Part shown: one piece after another, positions 1 to 5,859 of the stretch
Position numbering within the stretch: position 1 is the stretch's first letter
Layout of the letters: every line of letters starts with the position of its first letter
Source of the DNA: an uncultured Eubacteriales bacterium
Lineage (GTDB): Bacteria > Bacillota > Clostridia > UBA1381
Direction: 5' to 3'
Length of the DNA stretch: 5,859 nucleotides
Assembly: GCA_900556575.1 (NCBI GenBank)
Contig: USPO01000112.1
Location: 1 to 5,859, forward strand
Made by a program: the position numbers and the translations under genes
Notes under the pieces: generated by a model
The model's database searches: none
What the model was told of the DNA's origin: nothing
The model's input: only the letters and a program-made list of their open reading frames with translations

Positions 1-1
1 C

Positions 2-61
2 TTTACCTGTCTAAACAGGCTGGCGGGTACATATTATTATCCAAAAATGTTCAGCATATAA
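2..61 (+). CDS. Possible C-terminal tail of a convergent gene (partial, weak)
   Basis: Plus-strand frame 2 is open from the window edge for 19 codons (FTCLNRLAGTYYYPKMFSI) and ends with TAA at 59-61, exactly at the foot of the terminator hairpin, whose longer T run serves the plus strand. That placement is what the end of a convergent gene would look like. The segment is far too short to assign a family, and open runs of this length occur by chance. The other explanation is that bases 1-53 are plain spacer; a short inverted repeat (CCTGT at 6-10, ACAGG at 15-19) is the only other structure here. Confidence 0.2.
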   Translation, partial: FTCLNRLAGTYYYPKMFSI

Positions 62-100
62 AAACACCGCATTTTGTATTATGCGGTGTTTTTTATATGC
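54..100. terminator. Bidirectional intrinsic terminator at the end of the locus
   Basis: A hairpin with arms 61-72 and 81-92 (core ACACCGCAT / ATGCGGTGT) and an 8-base loop lies 7 bases beyond the alpha-galactosidase stop. With one bulged T the pairing extends outward to 54 and 100. It has six Ts on the plus strand (89-94) and four Ts followed by ATAT on the minus strand, so it can end transcription from both sides. The T run is better on the plus strand, which hints at a convergent gene to the left. Confidence 0.82.
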
Positions 101-107
101 AATATTT

Positions 108-2288
108 TTATTTCTTTTCTTCTATTTCCCACGCTCTGCTCTCAAAATCCTTCTCATATTCCGGCAGATACAATCCGAAATTCATAAGGGTACGTCCTGT
201 ATATTCTTTGTTATCCACTATATATGTTTTTCCTTCGTCAAGTCCTTTTAATTTAAGTCGTCTGATTTCTGAATTCGGTTTTGCAAGTTTATTATAATAG
301 AATACAACCGCCTTAGTCTTATCCTCAGACACATACATCCATGATGCGCTTCTGTTTTCAAATGGGTTAATAAGTCGATATAAATCTCCGAAACAAACTA
401 TACTGCGTATACGTTTATACTGTTTAATCTGCTCCGAAATATCATAACATTCATCATCTGTAAGTTTTGACAAATCAAATTCATAACCCATAACAGCACT
501 CATAGCCACTTCCGAACGCAGTTTCATAGGTGTTGTACGTCCTACTTGATGATTCGGTACGTCCGATACATGTGCGCATATTGTACTTGACGGATAAACC
601 ATTCCGGCTCCGTACTGTATATACATTCTTTCCACTGCATCTGTATTATCGCTTCCCCAATTCTGCGGCATATAATACAATATTCCGGGATCGTTTCTTC
701 CTGCACCGCCGCTGCAGCCCTCAAACAGAATATTCGGGAATGTTGAAACAAGATTTTCCATGAGTTTGTATACGCCAAGTATATATCTGTGCATAACTTC
801 GCCTTGTCTGTTCGGTGGAAGTGCCGCCGAATTAGCATCACTTATGTTCCTGTTCATATCCCATTTTATATATTTAATATCTGCACTGCCAAGAACGGCT
901 GTAAATACATCGGTAAGATATGCCACAACATCATCTCTGCCCATATCAAGCACATATTGATTTCTGCCTTCATGCATTTCTCTACCCTGTATTCTCAATG
1001 CCCAATCGGGATGTTTTCTGAACAAATCACTGTCTTCCGATATCATTTCAGGCTCAACCCAAAGTCCGAAACTCATCCCCAATTTGTCAACCTTTTCAGA
1101 CAAACCTTTAAGAGAACCGGGAAGTTTGTCTGTGTTGACAAACCAATCTCCCAATGACGATTTATCATTATTACGTTTTCCGAACCAACCGTCGTCAAGA
1201 ACGAAAAGTTCGATTCCAAGTTCCGATGCTTTTTTACATATGTTAATAAGTTTATCTTCGTTAAAATCAAAATATGTTGCTTCCCAATTGTTTATAAGTA
1301 TAGGTCGTACCTTATCACGCCAAATGCCTCTGCATAAATTTCTGCGATACAGTCTATGAAATGTACGCGACATTTCGCCCAATCCGTTCTCTGAATATAC
1401 CATTACCAACTCCGGCGTAATAAATTGTTCTCCCTTATTAAGTTTCCATTTGAAATTATGCGGATTTACTCCTGCCTGAAAACGCATTGTTCCGTAAGTT
1501 TCCGCTTCCAAAAGCATTTTGAAGTTTCCGCTGTAAACAAGAGAAAATCCGTATACTTCACCGAAATCCTCTCCCGCATCTTTTCTCATAATAGCCATAA
1601 AAGGATTTTCATTCGGGCTGCTCGCCCCACGTCTGCTTTCAATGCCTTGAAAACCTTTTTTTACCTCTGCCGTTTCTATGTGTTTTTCACGAATCCACGC
1701 ACCGTGCAAATGCATATATTTAAAATCACTGTCCGAAAAATCTATACTTGCACTTGCAGCATTTGTTAGGTACACTGCCGTTTTGCCGCTTAATACTCTA
1801 CTGTGACGGCAGATTATCGGCATAGTTTCGCTTATGGAGTAATACAGTTCAACACTGACTCCGCTTATATCATCTCCAACCGTTATTATCAGAGTTGTAA
1901 ATTCTCCACTGCTATTTTCATATATATGCGGCAAACCCTCAATATCCGGTTTTCCTTGAATAATCTTATGCGACTTATATCGCATATTGCACATATCATA
2001 TCTTCCGTCTTCATATTCAAATTCCAGTGCCGGAGAACGCATGTCCTGTGCTCCGAACATTGGATATTCCTGCGGCAATACATCAAGAGAATATTTATAA
2101 TCCTTGCCCTCATAAGCTGAAAATGACGCTCTGTCACGCTTAAGAATATATATATTATTACTGTCTATTCGTTTTCCATAATATATATGAAGCAAGTCTT
2201 TGTACTTTGATAATTCAATACAATAGCTTATGCTATCGTTATAAATATGAAATATATTATTATTAAATTCAATTGGCATAATAATCAC
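108..2288 (-). CDS. Alpha-galactosidase, glycoside hydrolase family 36
   Basis: The enzyme removes terminal alpha-linked galactose from melibiose, raffinose-type sugars or galactomannan oligosaccharides, with retention of configuration. The intact 726-residue length matches the large bacterial GH36 group: an N-terminal beta-sandwich (to about 330), a TIM barrel (about 331-630) and a short C-terminal beta domain. Visible motifs are NNWEATYFDF (333-342; Trp335 in the substrate pocket), FVLDDGWFG (362-370; Asp365 and Asp366 bind galactose), GLWVEPEMIS (408-417), KWDMNR (475-480) with the nucleophile Asp477, CSGGAGR (525-531) and GSDNTD (545-550) with the acid/base Asp547. The 70-residue spacing of the two catalytic residues agrees with characterised members. 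There is no signal peptide, so it acts in the cytoplasm on imported sugar. The start is GTG 2288 or ATG 2279; relatives usually start close to the MPIEF part, which slightly favours 2279. It is separated from the transporter genes by a terminator, and I see no clear promoter in the short gap. Exact natural substrate is unknown. Confidence 0.96.
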   Translation of the reverse strand: MIIMPIEFNNNIFHIYNDSISYCIELSKYKDLLHIYYGKRIDSNNIYILKRDRASFSAYEGKDYKYSLDVLPQEYPMFGAQDMRSPALEFEYEDGRYDMCNMRYKSHKIIQGKPDIEGLPHIYENSSGEFTTLIITVGDDISGVSVELYYSISETMPIICRHSRVLSGKTAVYLTNAASASIDFSDSDFKYMHLHGAWIREKHIETAEVKKGFQGIESRRGASSPNENPFMAIMRKDAGEDFGEVYGFSLVYSGNFKMLLEAETYGTMRFQAGVNPHNFKWKLNKGEQFITPELVMVYSENGLGEMSRTFHRLYRRNLCRGIWRDKVRPILINNWEATYFDFNEDKLINICKKASELGIELFVLDDGWFGKRNNDKSSLGDWFVNTDKLPGSLKGLSEKVDKLGMSFGLWVEPEMISEDSDLFRKHPDWALRIQGREMHEGRNQYVLDMGRDDVVAYLTDVFTAVLGSADIKYIKWDMNRNISDANSAALPPNRQGEVMHRYILGVYKLMENLVSTFPNILFEGCSGGAGRNDPGILYYMPQNWGSDNTDAVERMYIQYGAGMVYPSSTICAHVSDVPNHQVGRTTPMKLRSEVAMSAVMGYEFDLSKLTDDECYDISEQIKQYKRIRSIVCFGDLYRLINPFENRSASWMYVSEDKTKAVVFYYNKLAKPNSEIRRLKLKGLDEGKTYIVDNKEYTGRTLMNFGLYLPEYEKDFESRAWEIEEKK

Positions 2289-2293
2289 CGTAA

Positions 2294-2300
2294 CCTTTCT
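2294..2300 (-). promoter_or_regulatory. Ribosome binding site of the alpha-galactosidase
   Basis: Minus-strand AGAAAGG lies 5 bases before the GTG at 2288, a good spacing. An alternative GGTGA (2289-2285) lies 5 bases before the ATG at 2279. Both starts are workable, and the choice changes the protein by only three residues. Confidence 0.5.
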
Positions 2301-2316
2301 ACTTAAAAACTGTTTG

Positions 2317-2355
2317 AAAAAATTAACGCCTTATCTATGGCAGATAAGGCGTTAA
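2317..2355 (-). terminator. Strong intrinsic terminator between the binding-protein gene and the alpha-galactosidase gene
   Basis: A perfect 14-base-pair inverted repeat (arms 2323-2336 and 2342-2355, with GCC/GGC in the middle) encloses a 5-base loop. On the minus strand it is followed directly by six Ts (2322-2317). It lies 15 bases past the binding-protein stop and 28 bases before the GTG of the alpha-galactosidase. It should end most transcripts after the transporter genes, or leave the galactosidase on partial read-through. Confidence 0.88.
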
Positions 2356-2370
2356 GTAACATTTATCTTC

Positions 2371-2748
2371 TTATTTCATTCCCCATAGTTTTAGCTTTTT
2401 CTGATAATTTTCAGTTATAATCTTCTCAACATTAGCCTCATCAAGGCTCTCCGCCTCAGACATAAAGCTATCCCATACGGTATTAAATTCTTCTTCACTT
2501 GAAGCATTGATAAGTTTTGTGCTGTATTCAAGTGACAAATCACTAAGCTTTTTATAATTTAGTGCCTCAACAGTTCCGCCGACCGGAGTCAAATCCTCGT
2601 AAGGTGAGCAATCCCAAACAGTATCACCCATCGTCTTTTTTGCAAAAGCAGTCGTTTCATCAGAATTATAAGCATTGTATAGATAATACGGCAAACCGTC
2701 CTTAGCATCGCCATTCTTAACACAAATTGTCCAATATCTCACACCTGT
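2371..2748 (-). pseudogene. 3' part of the LipO-type sugar-binding protein, out of frame with its 5' part
   Basis: This frame carries the C-terminal 125 residues or so of the binding protein. It starts with TGVRYWTICVKNGDAKDG just after the A6 run and ends with ITENYQKKLKLWGMK and a TAA at 2373-2371. The stretch NASSEEEFNTVWDSFMSEAESLDEANVEKIITENY is the usual C-terminal helical end of LipO-like proteins. Removing one A from the A6 run gives the smooth join SKK-TGVRYW. A GTG at 2742 could be read as a start, but it falls inside the domain and has no convincing ribosome binding site, so I treat this as the detached end of the same gene. Whether the shift is real cannot be told from the sequence alone. 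Confidence 0.87.
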
Positions 2749-3952
2749 CTTTTTTGGAATATGCCGATATGTCTGTATTCATTTCATCAAGTGTAGCCTC
2801 ATCAATTGTTCTTACTCCATCCTTAACAGTATAATTAACTCCATCAATACCGCTCATTATCAGTTTCTGACCTTCATCACTTGCAATAAAATCAAGAAAT
2901 TCAATTGTTCTTTCAGGATAAGGATTTGTTGAAGTAATACCTACAATATCCCAACCCATAGGATTTCTTGAACTATACGTTGTCTTTGACGGATCTACTC
3001 CATCTGCAACAACCTTATAAGGCAAATATACTGCATCTTCATTGCTTTCGCTCAAAATTGTGCTTGCCTCACCGGTATTCCAATATGCCTCAGGCGTAGC
3101 AAATACCACACCTGATGTAAGCTTTTGCTTCCAAAGTTGTTCCTTGTTGGTCGCCCATTCCACATCCAGTAGTCCTTCGCGTTTTATTTGGTTTATGTAC
3201 TTCATCATAGGTTTGTAATTTTCATCTTTAAAATCAAGCTGCAATGCTCCATCTTTTTCCGCATATGTTTTCATACCAAACATACCCTTAAAGCTTCCAA
3301 TAGCACTTCCCCAATTTTCCGACCACATTGTAAGCGGAATACTTGTTTTTCCGTCAATATCAGGATGCTTTTTCTTAAATGCCTTAAGGTATTCAATAAA
3401 TTCAGACTGTGTTATAGGTCTGTCCCCGTTTACAACCTCCTCGGGAGCAACTTCACTCAAATAATCCTTTCTGATCATAAATGCAAGAACAGGCTCTTCG
3501 TCTATGCCGTACCAGTTTGGAAGTCCATAAATATGACCGTCTTCACTCTTTGAGCGATTAAGATATTCCCCGTACTGCTCCTTTATATTAGGTGCATATT
3601 CCTCAATAAGATCTTCAAGCGGAATTAGTGCTTTTGCGGATATGAACTTATCAATCATACCGGAACTTCTATCAATTAATATCAAATCCGGATAGTCATT
3701 TGATGCAAGCATAAGATTTAATTTTTCTTTTGCATCTCCCGATGCCTGATTATAATCAAGAGTCACACCGGTTTTTTTGATAATTTCACTCGAAACGTCA
3801 TCGTTTCCGAATGATGTAGTTACATTTTTATCGTAAGCCGTAAGAGTAATATTTCCCTCCTCAACCTTTTTATTATTACCCCCGCATCCTGCAAGAGAGG
3901 AAACTGCCAAAATTACAGCAGATGCTATTGCAATTATTTTCTTTGTTTTCAT
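2717..3952 (-). CDS. Lipoprotein sugar-binding protein of the ABC importer (LipO type), 5' part of a frameshifted gene
   Basis: This is the extracellular, membrane-anchored substrate receptor of the importer. Counting from the ATG at 3952, it has a lipoprotein signal peptide: basic MKTKK, a hydrophobic core, then the lipobox LAGC with the lipidated cysteine at residue 23. The mature part resembles family 1 solute-binding proteins of the LipO group. Recognisable pieces are the LMLASNDYPDLILID strand (near 81-94), DGHIYGLPNWYG (138-149), MGWDIVGITSTNPYPERTIEFLDFIASDEGQ (332-362) and YTVKDG (374-379). The frame is correct to SKK (399-401), then an extra base in an A6 run (2755-2750) shifts it, and the reading ends 10 residues later. 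The missing C-terminal quarter lies in another frame at 2748-2371; rejoined, the protein is about 526 residues, normal for this group. The ligand is inferred to be an alpha-galactoside from the adjacent GH36 enzyme; the sequence does not show it directly. Confidence 0.9.
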   Translation of the reverse strand: MKTKKIIAIASAVILAVSSLAGCGGNNKKVEEGNITLTAYDKNVTTSFGNDDVSSEIIKKTGVTLDYNQASGDAKEKLNLMLASNDYPDLILIDRSSGMIDKFISAKALIPLEDLIEEYAPNIKEQYGEYLNRSKSEDGHIYGLPNWYGIDEEPVLAFMIRKDYLSEVAPEEVVNGDRPITQSEFIEYLKAFKKKHPDIDGKTSIPLTMWSENWGSAIGSFKGMFGMKTYAEKDGALQLDFKDENYKPMMKYINQIKREGLLDVEWATNKEQLWKQKLTSGVVFATPEAYWNTGEASTILSESNEDAVYLPYKVVADGVDPSKTTYSSRNPMGWDIVGITSTNPYPERTIEFLDFIASDEGQKLIMSGIDGVNYTVKDGVRTIDEATLDEMNTDISAYSKKDRCEILDNLC

Positions 3953-3960
3953 TTTTGTCA

Positions 3961-3967
3961 TTCCTTT
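3961..3967 (-). promoter_or_regulatory. Ribosome binding site that decides the start of the binding protein
   Basis: Minus-strand AAAGGAA lies between the permease stop and the binding-protein gene. Measured from GGA it sits 9 bases before the ATG at 3952 but directly against the ATG at 3961. The downstream ATG (protein starting MKTKKII) is therefore the better start, and it also gives a standard lipoprotein signal peptide. Confidence 0.7.
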
Positions 3968-3977
3968 CTTTTTATAA

Positions 3978-4226
3978 TTATCCTTTTACTGCTCCCATCT
4001 TAATTCCGGAAACAAAATATTTTTGTACAAACGGATATACCATAATTATCGGTATTGTAGATACTATTGTAGCCGTCATTCTTATACTGTCTGAAGATGT
4101 TGCCTGACGTCTTGCAGCATTGGCAGCCGCTCCCGCTGTATCGGTCAGACTTGCTGTCTGATATTGATTCAGTATGTTCATCATTACTGCCTGTAACGTT
4201 TTCAAGTTTTGCTTACTTGTGTATAA
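3978..4226 (-). pseudogene. 3' part of the LplC/YtcP-type permease, out of frame with its 5' part
   Basis: This frame continues the second permease. It begins with LYTSKQNLKTLQAVMMNIL, which is the expected family sequence after the WN motif. It runs through a hydrophobic final segment (IRMTATIVSTIPIIMVYPF) to the canonical end QKYFVSGIKMGAVKG and a TAA stop at 3980-3978. Joined to residues 1-215 of the upstream frame it gives a protein of about 297 residues, the normal family length. The fragment has no ribosome binding site of its own; its only early start is a TTG at 4205 inside the conserved region, so independent expression is unlikely. The stop lies 25 bases before the start of the binding-protein gene. 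Confidence 0.85.
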
Positions 4227-4870
4227 AAGAATGAATTCCAGTGATTTATCGCTACAAACAATGCGATTGTCGCTATTATCGGCACCGACACCGGCATAAT
4301 AATCCTGAAAAATATTACTATATCATTTGCCCCGTCAATAGTTGCCGATTCTTCCAACTCTTTTGGGAGCTGTGACATATAGCTGTTAATAAGTATCATG
4401 TAATATACACTTATAATTGAAGGAACTATATATACCGCAAAATTATCTATAAGTCCCAAGCTTTTATATACCATATATGTTGGAATTATTCCGCCTCCAA
4501 AATACATTGTAAAGACAAATATTTTTCTCCAAAACTTATATGCCACAAGTTCTTTTTTTGTAAGCACATATGCAAGCATTGAAGTAAACAATACCGAAAG
4601 AGGTGTTCCTATTATTACTCTTAACACGCTTACAGCCATAGAGTTTAAAAACTCCTTATCTTTCATAATAACACCGTATGCACTGAAATTCAATACTCGA
4701 GGCAATAGCGACAGTCCGCCTTTCATTGTATCCATAGGATCGTTTATAGATGCTATAAATACATACCAAAACGGATAAAATGTTATAATGAATAAGATTG
4801 TTAAAAATATTACGCATATGGTATCCATTGCAATATCACTTTTAGTCCTTTTAATTCCATATTTCTTCAT
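4202..4870 (-). CDS. ABC sugar transporter permease, LplC/YtcP type, 5' part of a frameshifted gene
   Basis: This is the second channel subunit of the importer. The 222-residue reading starts with an ATG behind a near-perfect ribosome binding site. Membrane segments lie near residues 17-40, 76-102, 116-137, 143-164 and 190-209. The ATPase-contact loop at 173-193 reads EESATIDGAND with IIMP at its end, so it has ESA in place of the usual EAA. It closely matches the family up to HWNSFF (210-215), then the frame is lost and the reading ends after seven unrelated residues (YTQVSKT). The missing C-terminus, including the last membrane segment and the GAVKG ending, continues in another frame from about 4226 to 3978. 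As written, the protein lacks its last transmembrane helix and is unlikely to form a working channel. Either the gene is broken or the sequence has an indel error; see the 3' part. Confidence 0.88.
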   Translation of the reverse strand: MKKYGIKRTKSDIAMDTICVIFLTILFIITFYPFWYVFIASINDPMDTMKGGLSLLPRVLNFSAYGVIMKDKEFLNSMAVSVLRVIIGTPLSVLFTSMLAYVLTKKELVAYKFWRKIFVFTMYFGGGIIPTYMVYKSLGLIDNFAVYIVPSIISVYYMILINSYMSQLPKELEESATIDGANDIVIFFRIIMPVSVPIIATIALFVAINHWNSFFYTQVSKT

Positions 4871-4875
4871 TTCAG

Positions 4876-4885
4876 CACCTCCTTT
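4876..4885 (-). promoter_or_regulatory. Strong ribosome binding site of the second permease
   Basis: On the minus strand the sequence AAAGGAGGTG lies 7 bases (counted from AGGAGG) before the ATG at 4870. It overlaps the TAA stop of the upstream permease (4886-4884), which suggests translational coupling of the two channel subunits and fixes the start of the second one. Confidence 0.85.
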
Positions 4886-5858
4886 ACATTATGTGTGCAC
4901 TGTCAAATTTACGCGATATATTATTTACAATAACCAACAGCACAAATGATATTACCGATTTAAACAATCCCACAGCCGCACCGTATGAATACATAGACTG
5001 CTGAATACCAAACTTATAAGAATACAAATCTATAACAAGTGCATAATCCATAATTTGATTATTCTGCATAAGTAGTTGCTGTTCAAAGCCCGCGTTCAGT
5101 ATGCCTCCTACGGCAAGTATAAGCATAATAACTATCGTGTCTTTCAAACACGGAAGCGTTATATACCATATTTTTTGAAGTCTGCCTGCACCATCAACCT
5201 CTGCCGCTTCATATATTGCAGCGTCTATTCCCGATATTGCAGACAGATATATTATTGAGTTATAACCCATGCCTTTCCATGTATTAGCAATCGCTATAAT
5301 CCACCAGAAATACTTTCCGTTTTGGAAATATTGTATAGGCTCATCTATAAGATGTAATTTTAAACAAATTGCATTTATAACACCGTCTTGTGACAAAAGC
5401 GTTATAAATATATTTGCAACAACAACCCACGAAATAAAGTACGGCAAATATGATACTGTCTGTACTACTCGTTTAAATCTTCTCATTCTTATTTCATTAA
5501 GAGCAAGTGCTATTATTATCGGTGCCGGAATTGAGAATATAATTGTCAAAAGACTTGTTGCAAGTGTATTTCTCATTACCTTGTAAAAGTCACCGCTATC
5601 AAATATAAAATATTTTATCCATTGCAGTCCTACAAATTCACTTCCGAAAAATGACTGAAAAAACGGCGTTCCGTCCGGAACATAATTTGTAAATGCCATA
5701 TACAATCCGAACATAGGAAGATAGCACATCAGAATTACCCATATTATCGCCGGAATAAGCATTATGTATAAATAACGCTGCCGATACAATCTCGTCTTAA
5801 GATTCATTTTTTTTGCAGTCGGCATAGCATTCAAATTTTTTTGCGTTGCTGATTTCAC
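4884..5858 (-). CDS. ABC sugar transporter permease, LplB type (CUT1 family), start at window edge
   Basis: This is an inner-membrane channel subunit of a carbohydrate ABC importer that pairs with the second permease downstream. The 324-residue reading shows about six hydrophobic membrane segments, near residues 31-51, 97-120, 136-158, 184-205, 239-255 and 293-312. The cytoplasmic EAA loop that contacts the ATPase is clear at 216-236 (YEAAEVDGAG, ending in ITLP). The stretches NAGFEQ (255-260) and YSYGAAVGLFKSV (290-302) are typical of the LplB/YteP branch rather than of MalF. The length fits the family (about 300-320). The reading begins with a GTG one base from the window edge, so the true start cannot be settled: the GGTGAAA there could be a start codon or part of a ribosome binding site, and the gene may begin upstream. 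The stop codon overlaps the ribosome binding site of the next gene, so the two are co-transcribed. Family assignment is firm; substrate is inferred from the neighbouring alpha-galactosidase. Confidence 0.93.
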   Translation of the reverse strand: MKSATQKNLNAMPTAKKMNLKTRLYRQRYLYIMLIPAIIWVILMCYLPMFGLYMAFTNYVPDGTPFFQSFFGSEFVGLQWIKYFIFDSGDFYKVMRNTLATSLLTIIFSIPAPIIIALALNEIRMRRFKRVVQTVSYLPYFISWVVVANIFITLLSQDGVINAICLKLHLIDEPIQYFQNGKYFWWIIAIANTWKGMGYNSIIYLSAISGIDAAIYEAAEVDGAGRLQKIWYITLPCLKDTIVIMLILAVGGILNAGFEQQLLMQNNQIMDYALVIDLYSYKFGIQQSMYSYGAAVGLFKSVISFVLLVIVNNISRKFDSAHIM

Positions 5859-5859
5859 C

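Noticed and set aside
6..19. Short inverted repeat CCTGT-ctaa-ACAGG as an operator or RNA element
   Set aside because: A 5-base stem is expected by chance, and nothing around it matches a known operator or riboswitch.
789..1157. Plus-strand open reading frame of 122 codons inside the alpha-galactosidase gene
   Set aside because: It lies antisense to a conserved catalytic domain, its composition is shadow-like, and no ribosome binding site or recognisable motif supports it. The same applies to the plus-strand frames at 1425-1769, 1803-2120 and 3188-3553.
2371..2742. A separate 123-residue gene starting at GTG 2742
   Set aside because: Its sequence is the normal C-terminus of the upstream binding protein, and it has no convincing ribosome binding site, so it is a detached fragment rather than its own gene.
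2740..2760. The A6 run as a programmed ribosomal frameshift site in the binding-protein gene
   Set aside because: A -1 slip after AAA AAA gives AGA CAG GTG TGA, an immediate stop. Reaching the correct frame needs a +1 or -2 shift, and the run is too short for efficient transcriptional slippage. A simple indel is the better explanation.
4220..4232. Programmed -1 frameshift in the second permease
   Set aside because: A -1 slip at TTT would reach the right frame, but there is no proper slippery heptamer, and the join seems to lack residues that the family normally has. No known permease of this family uses frameshifting.
1..5859. CRISPR array, insertion sequence, tRNA/rRNA or riboswitch
   Set aside because: No regularly spaced repeats, transposase, terminal inverted repeats or conserved RNA gene sequence were seen; gaps between genes are under 110 bases and are explained by terminators and ribosome binding sites.

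Overview
The window is an AT-rich stretch of what looks like a low-GC Bacillota genome, probably a gut or rumen type clostridium. The evidence is strong AGGAGG-type ribosome binding sites, a lipoprotein-type solute-binding protein, and Lpl/Ytc-type sugar transporter families that are typical of this phylum. This is inferred from style; no taxonomic marker gene is present.

All convincing genes lie on the minus strand and read from right to left as one sugar-uptake and hydrolysis locus. (1) At 5858-4884 is an LplB-type ABC permease whose start touches the window edge. (2) At 4870-3978 is a second permease of the LplC/YtcP type, split into two reading frames near 4226. (3) At 3952-2371 is a LipO-type lipoprotein solute-binding protein, split into two frames at an A6 run (2755-2750). 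(4) At 2355-2317 is a strong intrinsic terminator. (5) At 2288-108 is an intact GH36 alpha-galactosidase with no signal peptide. (6) At 100-54 is a nearly symmetrical, probably bidirectional terminator that closes the locus. The first 60 bases may hold the tail of a convergent plus-strand gene, but this is weak.

The likely joint function is import of an alpha-galactoside-containing oligosaccharide (melibiose, raffinose-family or galactomannan-type) through the binding protein and two permeases. Galactose would then be cleaved off in the cytoplasm. No ATPase gene is present in the window; in CUT1 systems of this type a shared MsmX-like ATPase encoded elsewhere commonly supplies energy. The substrate is inferred from the enzyme.

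The most notable observations are the two independent frame breaks in the transporter, with the enzyme intact, and the strong terminator between the binding-protein gene and the enzyme gene. I see no CRISPR array, mobile element, RNA gene or clearly undescribed system. The layout is an ordinary carbohydrate-use locus, with damage that may be real or may be a sequence error.
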